Origin: Epilithonimonas xixisoli | Lineage (GTDB): Bacteria; Bacteroidota; Bacteroidia; Flavobacteriales; Weeksellaceae | Assembly: GCF_004365655.1 (NCBI RefSeq) | Contig: NZ_SOEO01000003.1 | Coordinates: 124,001 to 188,000 of the forward strand | Direction of reading: 5' to 3' | Length of the DNA: 64,000 bases | Shown here: piece by piece, positions 16,976 through 24,835 of the stretch | How the letters are laid out: each line of letters starts with the position of its first letter | How positions within the stretch are numbered: the first letter of the stretch is position 1 | The notes under the pieces: generated by a model | Seen by the model: only the letters and a program-made list of their open reading frames with translations | Told to the model about the DNA's origin: nothing | The model's database searches: none | Made by a program: the position numbers and the translations under genes

Positions 16976-16983
16976 TACTTTTG
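16976..16983 (+). promoter_or_regulatory. -7 element of mini-lipoprotein 2
   Basis: TACTTTTG 54 bases before the ATG, in nearly the same sequence context as the box at 14831, indicating that promoter and gene were duplicated together. Confidence 0.6.
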
Positions 16984-17036
16984 TCCCGTTCAATTGAGAA
17001 CAAATCTATTAACTAACAATTTTAAATTTAATTATT

Positions 17037-17252
17037 ATGAAAAAGTCATTATTTGTAGCTGCTATCGCCGCTTTTGCTCTTGTAGCTTGTAAAAAAACTG
17101 AAACTGTAGATACTGCTTCTGCTGATTCTGCAAACGTTGATTCTGCTGTTGCTGTAGTTGATTCTGCTGCTACTGCTGGTGTTGATTCAGTTAAAGCTGC
17201 TGCTGATTCAGCTGTTGCAAAAGTTGATTCTGCTGCTACTGCTAAAAAATAA
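17037..17252 (+). CDS. Small Ala/Asp/Ser-rich lipoprotein with heptad pattern (paralog 2)
   Basis: A 71-residue paralog of the protein at 14907. The first 21 residues differ at only two positions (signal peptide, LVAC lipobox, C18, KKT). The mature chain again has Asp-Ser pairs at residues 30, 35, 42, 50, 57 and 64, with the same 7-8-7-7 spacing, and ends in two Lys. Codon use is strongly biased to GCT and GAT, typical of highly expressed genes, and the promoter matches that of paralog 1. Function unknown; an abundant envelope spacer is a guess. Confidence 0.85.
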   Translation: MKKSLFVAAIAAFALVACKKTETVDTASADSANVDSAVAVVDSAATAGVDSVKAAADSAVAKVDSAATAKK

Positions 17253-17275
17253 TCTTAACCTAGTTAAGAATTTGA

Positions 17276-17304
17276 AACCGTTTCTTTCGAGAAGCGGTTT
17301 TTTT
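17276..17304 (+). terminator. Terminator of mini-lipoprotein 2
   Basis: AACCGTTTCT pairs with AGAAGCGGTT around a TTCG tetraloop, followed by a T run on the plus strand. The stop of the converging methyltransferase gene lies in the run. Confidence 0.88.
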
Positions 17305-18073
17305 ATTTCTCTAATTTCTGTCTAAGGATTTCGTAGCAAGTAATGGCCGCCGCATTACTAAGATTCAAAGAGTCGATGGTTCCTGCCATTGGAATCAGAA
17401 CGTTTTCTCCTTTTTGTTTCCAGAAGTCACTCAAACCGGAGTGTTCTGTTCCGAATAAAATCGCCGATTTACTTTTCAAATCCTTTTCTTGAATATGTTT
17501 TGCATCGTCACTCATAAAAGTGGTGAAGATTTGATACTCATTGATTTTTAGGAATTCCAAAGTTTCTTCGTTCGAAGCTTGAAAGATATTCATTCCGAAA
17601 AGACAGCCAACACTCGAGCGAATCACATTTGGATTGTAGAAATCTGTTTTTGGGTCGGTGACAATTAGCGCATTGATTCCGAAAGCTTCGCAACTTCTGA
17701 GGATAGCGCCAAGATTTCCTGGTTTTTCTACACTTTCTAGAATAATAATTGCTGAATCTTTTTTCGGTTTGAAATCTTCTAAAGTTCTGGATTCCAATTT
17801 GTAAATCCCGATTATTCCTTCTGTCGTTCCGCGATACGCGATTTTTTCGTATAATTTTTCCGAAACGTAATGGATTTTTGTCGTTGGTAATTTTCCTTTG
17901 AAGATGTTTTCGCAGATGTAATATTCCTCTGGCAGATTTCCAAATTCCAAAGCGCGCTCGTTTTCCTGCTGACCTTCCACGATGAAAACGCCGGCTTTTC
18001 TTCTTTCCTGATTTTTGGTGAGAAGTCTGGTCAGTCTTTTGATTTTTTCGTTTTGAAGGCTTTCTATCAGCAT
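17303..18073 (-). CDS. TrmH/SpoU-family RNA 2'-O-methyltransferase
   Basis: SAM-dependent rRNA or tRNA ribose methyltransferase with the SPOUT knot fold, 256 residues from the start I chose (MLIESLQNEKIKRLTRLL at 18073). The open frame extends 23 more codons into an AT tandem repeat, but those residues are low-complexity and unlike the family. N-terminal substrate-binding domain (KNQERRKAGVFIVEG), then the SpoU motifs VEKPGNLGAILRSCEAFG, LFGTEHSGL and MAGTIDSLNLSNAAAI. The target nucleotide cannot be told from sequence. Confidence 0.9.
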   Translation of the reverse strand: MLIESLQNEKIKRLTRLLTKNQERRKAGVFIVEGQQENERALEFGNLPEEYYICENIFKGKLPTTKIHYVSEKLYEKIAYRGTTEGIIGIYKLESRTLEDFKPKKDSAIIILESVEKPGNLGAILRSCEAFGINALIVTDPKTDFYNPNVIRSSVGCLFGMNIFQASNEETLEFLKINEYQIFTTFMSDDAKHIQEKDLKSKSAILFGTEHSGLSDFWKQKGENVLIPMAGTIDSLNLSNAAAITCYEILRQKLEK

Positions 18074-18096
18074 TTTTGGAAATTTTTCACAAATGT

Positions 18097-18166
18097 ACAA
18101 TGTATAAAGTATAATGTAAAATGTATAATGTAAAAAGTACAATGTAGAAAGTATAATGTAAAATGT
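18097..18166. repeat. Degenerate AT tandem repeat
   Basis: Two 28-base units (18097-18124 and 18139-18166) differ at one base, are offset by 42 bases, and are built from smaller AATGTA/AAAGTA steps. It directly precedes the methyltransferase gene. Confidence 0.85.
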
Positions 18167-18203
18167 CCGTTGTTAAATGTTGTATGTTCAATCGGGGCGA
18201 AGC

Positions 18204-18312
18204 GCGTGAGGGATTGCAGTGGAAAGCCCGGAGCGAGGCAACGAGTGAGGACTTGCAACGGAAAGCCTGACCCGAGCGGTGGCCTTAGTGCTGGCGAGGG
18301 GCACGCCCAAAT
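18204..18312 (+). repeat. Interspersed structured repeat, copy B
   Basis: Starts GCGTG, ends CACGC then CCAAAT, with internal TTGCAGTGGAAAGCCC and TTGCAACGGAAAGCC. It shares 20 terminal bases and GACCCGAGCGGTGGC with copy A. It is GC-rich against the AT-rich surroundings and lies between the AT tandem repeat and lptB. Confidence 0.88.
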
Positions 18313-18399
18313 TTTTGTCATCATCGAAATATTTTCTTACAGTCTGTTAAAAAGTATGGAGATGAACTTCCAGCTTCCCTACTTCCAGCAAAAAATATA

Positions 18400-18407
18400 T
18401 ATCTTTG
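18400..18407 (+). promoter_or_regulatory. -7 element just before lptB
   Basis: TATCTTTG ends four bases before the lptB ATG. Since flavobacterial transcription starts about 5-8 bases past this box, the mRNA would be nearly leaderless. No TTG is seen at the -33 distance. Confidence 0.55.
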
Positions 18408-18411
18408 TTTT

Positions 18412-19140
18412 ATGATTTTACGAGGAGAAAATTTAATCAAAGAATACGGACCGAAAAAGGTAGTGAAAGGCGTATCATTGGAAGTACAGCAAGGCGAAAT
18501 CGTCGGACTTTTGGGACCAAATGGTGCGGGAAAAACAACTTCGTTTTATATGATTGTTGGATTGGTGAAACCGACTTTAGGAAACGTTTTCCTTGATAAT
18601 CAAAATATTACGAAGGACGCGATGTACAAACGTGCGCAAAATGGCATCGGCTATCTGGCGCAGGAAGCATCGGTTTTCAGGAAGTTGTCTGTGGAAGATA
18701 ATATTCTTGGTGTTTTGCAACTGACGAAGCTTTCCAAAAAAGAACAGCAGAAAAAATGTGACGAATTGATTGAGGAATTCCATCTGGAACACGTTCGTAA
18801 AAACCGTGGCGATTTGCTTTCCGGAGGTGAAAGACGTCGGACGGAAATCGCGCGTTGTTTGGCGACAAGTCCGAATTTTATCCTTTTGGATGAGCCGTTT
18901 GCGGGTGTTGACCCGATTGCGGTGGAGGATATTCAAAAAATCGTGAGGTCTCTGGTGGAGAAAAATATCGGGATATTGATTACCGACCACAACGTTCAGC
19001 AGACTTTGGCGATTACCAACAAAACCTATATTATGTTCGAAGGGAAAATCCTGAAAGAGGGAATTCCTGAGGATTTGGCGAATGACCCCGAAGTGAGACA
19101 GGCTTATCTTGGGGAGAATTTTAGGTTTGAGAAGATTTAG
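18412..19140 (+). CDS. lptB: LPS export ABC transporter ATP-binding protein LptB
   Basis: Cytoplasmic ATPase that, with LptFG, extracts LPS from the inner membrane for transport to the outer membrane. The 242 residues include Walker [10 protein letters not shown] (near 38), Q-loop region [14 protein letters not shown], signature [16 protein letters not shown], Walker [14 protein letters not shown] and the switch His in ITDHNVQQT, plus the Lpt-specific [13 protein letters not shown] at the C-terminus. Length matches the family. The start [13 protein letters not shown] is the usual one. Confidence 0.96.
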   Translation: MILRGENLIKEYGPKKVVKGVSLEVQQGEIVGLLGPNGAGKTTSFYMIVGLVKPTLGNVFLDNQNITKDAMYKRAQNGIGYLAQEASVFRKLSVEDNILGVLQLTKLSKKEQQKKCDELIEEFHLEHVRKNRGDLLSGGERRRTEIARCLATSPNFILLDEPFAGVDPIAVEDIQKIVRSLVEKNIGILITDHNVQQTLAITNKTYIMFEGKILKEGIPEDLANDPEVRQAYLGENFRFEKI

Positions 19141-19149
19141 GTTTTATAT

Positions 19150-19815
19150 ATGGAAGATATTAAAGTTTGTCCAAATTGTTCCACAAAAGTAAAAGGTTTT
19201 TTTGCTAATGGACATATGTTGTCTCAAAATCAAATTGATTTTATAAATAAATATCATCAAGATAAAAAAGAGAGCTATTGTTCAGTTTGCTCTACTCCTA
19301 TTCTGCAAAAAATAAATTCTACATTAATTGAGAGCAAAAATGACCTTAATAATAGATTAAAGACTTTAATTAAGTTCTTACCTATTATATCTTCCGAAGC
19401 ACCAACGAATTGGGAATATGAAGTAATTGAAATGGTCTCTACTCAGCAAACTTCAGGAACTGGTTTTGCTACAGAATTGTCTAGAAGTTGGAACGATTTT
19501 TTTGGAACAGGTTCTAATGCAACAAATAAGAAAATTTATAACGCAACCGAACTTTGTAAAACTGATTTAAGAATTCAATGTGCAATGCTAGGTGGAAATG
19601 CAGTAATTTCAACAGATATTGATTTTAATGAAATTGGAGCAGGTTCGACTAATATGTTAATGGTATGTATGGCAGGAACTGCAGTGCAAATAAAGAATTT
19701 AGAAAAATCAAATATTCGAAACTATGAATATTTATCAGAAATTATTGAAATATCTGAACAACTAGATATTATAAATAATAAAGTAAAAGAAAAGAATGTT
19801 GCTTTAAATTCGTAA
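19150..19815 (+). CDS. Zinc-ribbon protein with YbjQ/DUF74-like domain
   Basis: 221 residues. Two CxxC pairs (C7/C10 and C44/C47) look like a zinc ribbon. The C-terminal part (about 95-200) resembles the YbjQ/DUF74 family: a variable strand, then a helix with CKTDLRIQCAMLGGNAVISTDID and a terminal MVCMAGTAVQI. The YbjQ family forms pentamers of unknown function, sometimes named heavy-metal-binding. The combination with a ribbon is less familiar to me. It starts 9 bases after lptB stops, so they may be cotranscribed, but the lower GC content suggests separate origins. Confidence 0.72.
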   Translation: MEDIKVCPNCSTKVKGFFANGHMLSQNQIDFINKYHQDKKESYCSVCSTPILQKINSTLIESKNDLNNRLKTLIKFLPIISSEAPTNWEYEVIEMVSTQQTSGTGFATELSRSWNDFFGTGSNATNKKIYNATELCKTDLRIQCAMLGGNAVISTDIDFNEIGAGSTNMLMVCMAGTAVQIKNLEKSNIRNYEYLSEIIEISEQLDIINNKVKEKNVALNS

Positions 19816-19829
19816 ATAAAAATTTCTAC

Positions 19830-19845
19830 TGACAAACAGCTGTCA
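19830..19845 (+). promoter_or_regulatory. Candidate operator upstream of dinB-family gene
   Basis: Inverted repeat TGACA-N6-TGTCA lies 11 bases before a TACATTTG -7 box (19857-19864), an ideal place for a repressor or activator. The broken WYL regulator encoded about 600 bases away is the obvious candidate binder; this is inference. Confidence 0.5.
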
Positions 19846-19856
19846 CAACCTCGCTG

Positions 19857-19864
19857 TACATTTG
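19857..19864 (+). promoter_or_regulatory. -7 element of the DinB-family gene
   Basis: TACATTTG matches TAnnTTTG, 21 bases before the ATG at 19886. Confidence 0.6.
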
Positions 19865-19885
19865 TATCAAATAAAACAAACTATT

Positions 19886-20368
19886 ATGAATGCAACAGCC
19901 ACAGTCCTCAGCTCACAACAACTGTTAATCCATTGGCAAGGTCACAGAAATCTGACAAGAAGAGTCATCGAAGCTTTTCCTGAAAAAGATTTATTCGAAT
20001 TTTCAATCGGTGGAATGAGACCATTTTCGAAATTGGTTTTGGAAATGATTGCCATCGGCGGACCAGCTTTGAAATCTATTGTAGATGGAACAATCAATGA
20101 ATTTGATGAGAAAGCTTTCCGGCCAACTACAAAAGCTGAAATCCTTACAAAATGGGATGAGCAGACAGAAATCATCAATGAATATTTCAGTCAGATTTCG
20201 GAAGAACGTTTTCAGGAGACTTTCAATTTGTTTGGTCAATATGAATTTCCGGTTTATCAGAATATTCTTTATTTTGTTGATAATGAGATTCATCACCGTG
20301 GTCAAGGTTACGTTTACCTGAGAGCATTGGGAATCGAGCCACCTTTTTTCTGGGAAAGAGAGAGATAA
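19886..20368 (+). CDS. DinB-family protein
   Basis: 160-residue four-helix-bundle protein of the DinB/YfiT superfamily, thought to bind a metal and act in thiol-dependent or stress-related reactions. The metal-ligand pattern is visible: HWQGHRNLTRR near residue 20 and the strongly conserved DNEIHHRGQGYVYLRALG near residues 130-147. I chose the ATG at 19886 (MNATATVLS) because eight extra residues in the longer frame overlap the -7 box. A palindromic operator candidate lies upstream, and a WYL-regulator pseudogene converges from the right. Confidence 0.85.
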   Translation: MNATATVLSSQQLLIHWQGHRNLTRRVIEAFPEKDLFEFSIGGMRPFSKLVLEMIAIGGPALKSIVDGTINEFDEKAFRPTTKAEILTKWDEQTEIINEYFSQISEERFQETFNLFGQYEFPVYQNILYFVDNEIHHRGQGYVYLRALGIEPPFFWERER

Positions 20369-20412
20369 GATATAAGAGTAAAGTAAAAAGAATCAAGGAA
20401 GATTCAAGATTT

Positions 20413-20449
20413 AGCTTTGTCAAAGTTCTGAACTTTGACAAAGCTTTTT
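20413..20449. terminator. Bidirectional terminator between DinB gene and WYL pseudogene
   Basis: A near-perfect 33-base palindrome: AGCTTTGTCAAAGTTC at 20413-20428 pairs with its complement at 20430-20445. A T run follows on the plus strand. Confidence 0.88.
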
Positions 20450-21404
20450 ATTTTAATTTCTTTGTAATGTTGCCGATTAAAGTACTCATCGTATCCTTGA
20501 GATATTCCGGTTCAATAATCTCCGCATAATCCGCAAAGGTAATCAGCCAGCGCGGAAAACCCTCATCTATCCAGCTCGTTTCGAAGGTGATGAGCATTCC
20601 GTTTTCCGTTTCTTCATCGGCAGTCCAACCGTAATATTTCAGCGAGTGCATAATGTGAGGCATTACTTTCTTTTCGACCAAAAGCTTGACTTGGACTTTT
20701 TCCGTATTCGATTTTTGCTTGTAATCGGCGACCTTTCCATATTCCTGATGAAAAGGATTTTCGGTTTTAATGATTTTTAAAATACGGTCAACACGGAATT
20801 GTCAGTAATCTTTCCGCATCGTACAAAACGCCATCACATACCAATAATTGAATTCATAAAAAATCCCGACCGCTTCAATTATCCGTTCCGAAGCTTCGGT
20901 TTTTGCACTTTCATAATTGATTTTCAGTTGCGTTTTATCAGAAATACTTTCCAGAATGGTCGGAATAATATTTTTTATCGAATCCGTTTTTTCCGGTTGA
21001 TAAGAATAGATGTTGATTTGATTTTCAATATCAGTCACGAGATTTTTCTCTGAACTTCGAAGGACAGATTTCACTTTTTCCATCGCTGAATTATAATGAG
21101 AACCGAGACTTTCGTGCGAGAAATTCTGCATCAGTTTTTCGGCCGTGATGAAACTGAGAACTTCCTCTTTCGTAAACATCACAGGCGGAAGTTTGTAACC
21201 ATCCACCAAAGAATAGCCAGAACCAGCTTCTCCAAAAATCGGAATGCCAGCATTTTCTAAAGTTTTGATATCTCTGTAAATTGTTCTGACACTCACTTCG
21301 AATTTATCCGCCAAATCCTGCGCACGAACAATCGGTTTACTTTGCAATTGCACAAGAATCGAAGTGACGCGGTCTATTTTTTTTATGTAATGGTCTTCAT
21401 TCAT
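20448..21404 (-). pseudogene. YafY-type WYL-domain transcriptional regulator interrupted by one in-frame TGA
   Basis: The intact protein would have 318 residues: an N-terminal winged helix (VRAQDLADKFEVSVRTIYRDIKTL broken by positions 25-50) and a WYL effector domain. The frame stops at a TGA at 20802-20804, just after NYWYVMAFCTMRKDY, and continues without shift for 117 codons (QFRVDRILKIIK onward, ending at 20448). In relatives the stop position holds the conserved Arg of the R-x-FRxDRI motif, so a single CGA-to-TGA change explains it. The N-terminal 200 residues could still be made and might bind DNA. A sequencing error is the alternative. Confidence 0.88.
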
Positions 21405-21431
21405 CTGTTTTAGTTTCTGTTAAATTGTTTC

Positions 21432-21501
21432 TCTCGCAGATTTAGCCGATAATGCAAATTTGTTTATCCGAAAATCTGCTGAATTTGTTAAATCTGCGAG
21501 A
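21432..21501. repeat. TCTCGCAGATTTA inverted-repeat element
   Basis: Perfect 13-base arms at 21432-21444 and 21489-21501, with further CAAATT/AATTTG pairing inside. A half copy lies at 44154-44175. It fills the space between the regulator and the ABC transporter genes. Confidence 0.8.
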
Positions 21502-21525
21502 ATGAAATTTATCAAGAAAATTTGT

Positions 21526-23337
21526 CTAATTTTCATCTTTATAAGTTTTCACCAATCTATCAAGATTCAAACTTCTTGCAGACGCATCGAAGATTTCACG
21601 GTAAGTTCCGTCTTTTTCATACAATTCTTCGTGTGTTCCGTTTTCCACTACTGCACCTTTTTTCATCACATAAATCATATCCGAATCCAAAATCTGCGAC
21701 AAAGAATGTGAGATAATAACAACAGTTCTCCCTTGTTTTATGGCATCGAGAGAATTTTTAATTTGTTCCGTAGCAATGGCGTCCAAACTTGCAGTTGGTT
21801 CATCAAGGAAGATAATTGGTGGATTTTTTAGGAATAATCTGGCGATGGCAATTCTTTGTTGCTGACCGCCGGAAAGTTGCGTGGCGTCGTGGTTGTACGC
21901 TTCCGGTAAATCCATAATCTGCTCGTGGAGATAGGCTTTTGTGGAAGCTTCTTTTATCTCGTCAAATGTGGCGTGCAGATTTCCGTAACGGATATTATCC
22001 TCGATACTTCCTTTGAAAATATGATTTTTTTGAAGCACCAATCCAAGGTCATCACGCAGAAAGTCGTTATCAAAATCATTAAGATTGTTGCCATCCAAAA
22101 GGATTTCGCCGGAATCTGGTTCGTAGAATTTACAAAGCAAATTGATGATTGTCGATTTTCCCGCGCCACTGAGTCCAACCAAAGCGGTCGTTTTTCCATT
22201 TTCGATTTTCAGGGAAACGTTGTGAAGCGCTTTCATCCCGTTTGGATAAGTGAAATCCACATTTTTGATTTCGAAATTTCCTTTGATGGGAATGTTGTTG
22301 ATGGTTCCGCTTGGTTCGGTTTCTTCGTCGGCATTCAGGATTTCAAAATAACCTTCGGCATAAATAAAGGCGTCATTCATATCATCATAAATCCTGTGAA
22401 GCTGGCGAATAGGCGCAGAAACGTTGTTGAACAGCATAATGTGAAGCATAATCGCACCAATCGTCATCTGCTGGTCGAGCACAAGGTAAACCGTCAAAAG
22501 GATAATCAAAACGACACCGAATTGCTCGATGAAAGTCTTTAAACCATCATAAATAAAACTGGTTCGTCTTGTGTACAATTGACTTTCCATCAGCTTCATT
22601 TGAAGATTGTACTGTTTGCTTCCCTCAAATTTTTCACGGACAAAACTTTTGATAACCATTATCGAATTAATCAAATTCAAAAGTCCGGAAGTTTTCTGCT
22701 CCCGTTGATTTCTGAGTGTTCGTCTTACATTTCCTAATTTTTTCGCCTGTCTTGATGTAACATAAAAGTAAATAGGAATTACAAAAGTAGAGACCAAACC
22801 AACGTAAATATTCTGCATATACATCACAATCAGCGCAATAATCGCCGTTGAAAAAAGCGGAAGAATATCGATGAAGAAATTTTGAACGAGTTTTGTTAAG
22901 CTCTCAATTCCTCGGTCGATTCGGATTTGAAGTTTTCCAGATTCGTGATTTTCGTCATTGTAATAGGCAATTCGGTAAGTTAGTATTTTGTTGATGGCTT
23001 CTTGTGCGAGTTCGGAACTGACATTAATTCTAATTTTTTCACCATAAAATTTCTGTCCAAACTGAATGAAAATATTCGCCAATTCTTTTCCCAAAAGGAT
23101 GATTGAAATAAGCGTCAAAACGTGGATTCCTTGTTCCATTGGATTTGGAAGTTGGGTCAGTTTTGTCACTTCGTCCACCGTGTATTTCAAAACCAAAGGA
23201 TTGACTTGGGCAAATAAAGCACCGATAAAAGTCAACAGCAATGTTACGAAAATCATCATTCGGTAAGGCTTGATGAAGCGTCGCAACTGCTGATAAATAT
23301 GAATGAGATTGGTGGTTTTTTGAAATGGCTTTTTCAT
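21526..23337 (-). CDS. ABC transporter, fused permease and ATP-binding domains
   Basis: 603-residue half-transporter of the MsbA/multidrug exporter type, working as a dimer in the inner membrane. Six transmembrane segments span about residues 20-310. The nucleotide-binding domain has Walker A GLSGAGKST (near 386), signature LSGGQQQRIAIARL, Walker B IIFLDEPTASLD and switch His in IISHSLSQI. Substrate unknown; lipid or drug export are both possible. It is a single gene with no partner half-transporter next to it. Confidence 0.92.
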   Translation of the reverse strand: MKKPFQKTTNLIHIYQQLRRFIKPYRMMIFVTLLLTFIGALFAQVNPLVLKYTVDEVTKLTQLPNPMEQGIHVLTLISIILLGKELANIFIQFGQKFYGEKIRINVSSELAQEAINKILTYRIAYYNDENHESGKLQIRIDRGIESLTKLVQNFFIDILPLFSTAIIALIVMYMQNIYVGLVSTFVIPIYFYVTSRQAKKLGNVRRTLRNQREQKTSGLLNLINSIMVIKSFVREKFEGSKQYNLQMKLMESQLYTRRTSFIYDGLKTFIEQFGVVLIILLTVYLVLDQQMTIGAIMLHIMLFNNVSAPIRQLHRIYDDMNDAFIYAEGYFEILNADEETEPSGTINNIPIKGNFEIKNVDFTYPNGMKALHNVSLKIENGKTTALVGLSGAGKSTIINLLCKFYEPDSGEILLDGNNLNDFDNDFLRDDLGLVLQKNHIFKGSIEDNIRYGNLHATFDEIKEASTKAYLHEQIMDLPEAYNHDATQLSGGQQQRIAIARLFLKNPPIIFLDEPTASLDAIATEQIKNSLDAIKQGRTVVIISHSLSQILDSDMIYVMKKGAVVENGTHEELYEKDGTYREIFDASARSLNLDRLVKTYKDEN

Positions 23338-23400
23338 TTGTACAATTTAAGAAAAATATGAAAGCGATATAAATCTTAACCATTCAGTTTTAGATTAATT

Positions 23401-23518
23401 AACCACAAAAGGCACAAAAAATTTTTTGAGAGAAAAAAAAGATAATCTTGCAAACATTTTTCTTTTTTGCTCTTTTGAATTAATAAAAAGAGTGACTGCT
23501 TTTGTGACTTTTGTGGTT
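23401..23518. repeat. Complete AACCACAAAAGTCAC inverted-repeat element (copy 2)
   Basis: 118 bases bounded by 19-base inverted repeats (23401-23419 and 23500-23518) that differ at one base. It lies between divergent genes, upstream of both the ABC transporter and the adenosyltransferase. Confidence 0.85.
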
Positions 23519-23577
23519 CAAAAATCTACGCGTTCAAAAATAAAAACCTTAATTTTAAACTTTCATAAAAACTAAAA

Positions 23578-24150
23578 ATGAAAATATACACAAAAACCGG
23601 CGACAAAGGCGAAACCGGACTTTACGGCGGAAGTAGAATCTCCAAAGCCAGCGCAAGAGTAGAATCTTACGGCAACATCGATGAGCTGAATGCAAACATT
23701 GGCGTTGCAAAATCTCATATTAAAGATGAAGAAGTTATTTCTCAACTTAAGAAAATCCAATTTGATTTGTTTACAGTTGGTTCCGAAGCTTCAACACCGA
23801 TTGATAAATTGTTTTTGGCGAATGGAAAAGCCAGATTACCATTGGTGATTTCAGACAAAGAAATCGAAGAATTGGAAACTTGGATGGATGCGATGGAAGA
23901 GAAAGTGGAACCTTTGCAATATTTCATTTTGCCGGGCGGTGGAAAAGCGTCAACGTTTCTTCACGTGGCGAGAACCGTTTGCAGACGCGCAGAACGCAGT
24001 TTGGTTTTCCTGAATCAGTCGGAAGAAGTGCGAGCGGAATTAATCAAATATCTGAATCGTTTGTCGGATTATCTTTTTGTTTTGGCGAGATATGTTTCAA
24101 AATTGAATAATGAGCCGGAGGAATATTGGAATCCGAATGATAGAAGTTAG
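23578..24150 (+). CDS. Cob(I)yrinic acid a,c-diamide adenosyltransferase, PduO type
   Basis: Transfers the adenosyl group of ATP to cobalt(I) of corrinoids, making adenosylcobalamin. The 190 residues show the N-terminal ATP motif YTKTGDKGETGLYGGSR, SYGNIDELNANIG, the RTVCRRAERSLV motif near residue 125-137 and the terminal LNRLSDYLFVLARY. Length matches PduO. The genome may salvage B12 rather than make it; no other cobalamin gene is nearby. Confidence 0.94.
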   Translation: MKIYTKTGDKGETGLYGGSRISKASARVESYGNIDELNANIGVAKSHIKDEEVISQLKKIQFDLFTVGSEASTPIDKLFLANGKARLPLVISDKEIEELETWMDAMEEKVEPLQYFILPGGGKASTFLHVARTVCRRAERSLVFLNQSEEVRAELIKYLNRLSDYLFVLARYVSKLNNEPEEYWNPNDRS

Positions 24151-24169
24151 ATTGAAATATAGTCTATCA

Positions 24170-24835
24170 ATGAAGAAATTTTTTCTGTTAATTATTTTAC
24201 TTTGTTCAAATTTTATTTTTTCTCAGAAAGCTGACACAGAAAGTCTTGTCAACTCTTTCACAAAGGATTTTGTTTCTAAAGATTTTGAATATTATAATTT
24301 GTTAGATGAAAGTTTCAGTATTAATTTTGACGTTGATAATTTAAATGAAGCAATTGAAAGTTATGGACTTGAAAAAGAAATTTCATTTAAAAAACAAGAT
24401 TTTATAATCTCAAAATCTAAAATAAATTGGAACGAATTTAATCTTAACAAAGCAAAAGTTTATTCCGATGATAAAATTCCAAAATTTAAAAGTTCATTTT
24501 ATGAATATATTTTAGTTGATAAGAAAATGAGTCAAAAGAAATTTGATAGTATCATCAGTAATAAAAAATATAATCAGATTTTTGTGAGAGTCAATCCTAA
24601 ATGGAATGAAGAAAAGAAAAGAAAGGAATGTCATATAGAATTAAAAAAGCAAGAGGGTAATATTAAAAAAGAAGACCAAGATTTTTATTCAATATCAACA
24701 CCTATTTTTTCTGTAGACAAAAAATTTGCAATAATTTCTTTCAGAGATTGTTGTCATACTGTGGGATACTTGTATTTTTATTCAAATAAGAATTGGCAAC
24801 AATATTTTGAATTTTATAGACTAGTAAGCAATTGA
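24170..24835 (+). CDS. Hypothetical secreted protein
   Basis: 221 residues from the start I chose (MKKFFLLIILLCSNFIFSQ, a clear signal peptide). The open frame extends upstream into the adenosyltransferase gene, but that part is not conserved-looking. The mature protein is Lys/Asn/Asp-rich with many aromatic residues; it ends in DCCHTVGYLYFYSNKNWQQ, and I recognise no domain. Low GC content and high Lys/Asn fit a fast-evolving lineage gene. Its stop codon overlaps the TTG start of the next gene, indicating translational coupling. Confidence 0.72.
   Translation: MKKFFLLIILLCSNFIFSQKADTESLVNSFTKDFVSKDFEYYNLLDESFSINFDVDNLNEAIESYGLEKEISFKKQDFIISKSKINWNEFNLNKAKVYSDDKIPKFKSSFYEYILVDKKMSQKKFDSIISNKKYNQIFVRVNPKWNEEKKRKECHIELKKQEGNIKKEDQDFYSISTPIFSVDKKFAIISFRDCCHTVGYLYFYSNKNWQQYFEFYRLVSN

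Noticed and set aside
18074-18142. Longer start for the TrmH-family methyltransferase
   Set aside because: The extra 23 codons come from the AT tandem repeat upstream and encode low-complexity aromatic sequence unlike the family.
18097-18166. CRISPR-like array
   Set aside because: The units are low-complexity AT tandem repeats with no regular unique spacers and no cas genes nearby.
20802-20804. TGA as a selenocysteine codon
   Set aside because: The position is a conserved Arg in the family, no selenocysteine insertion element is evident, and WYL regulators are not selenoproteins.
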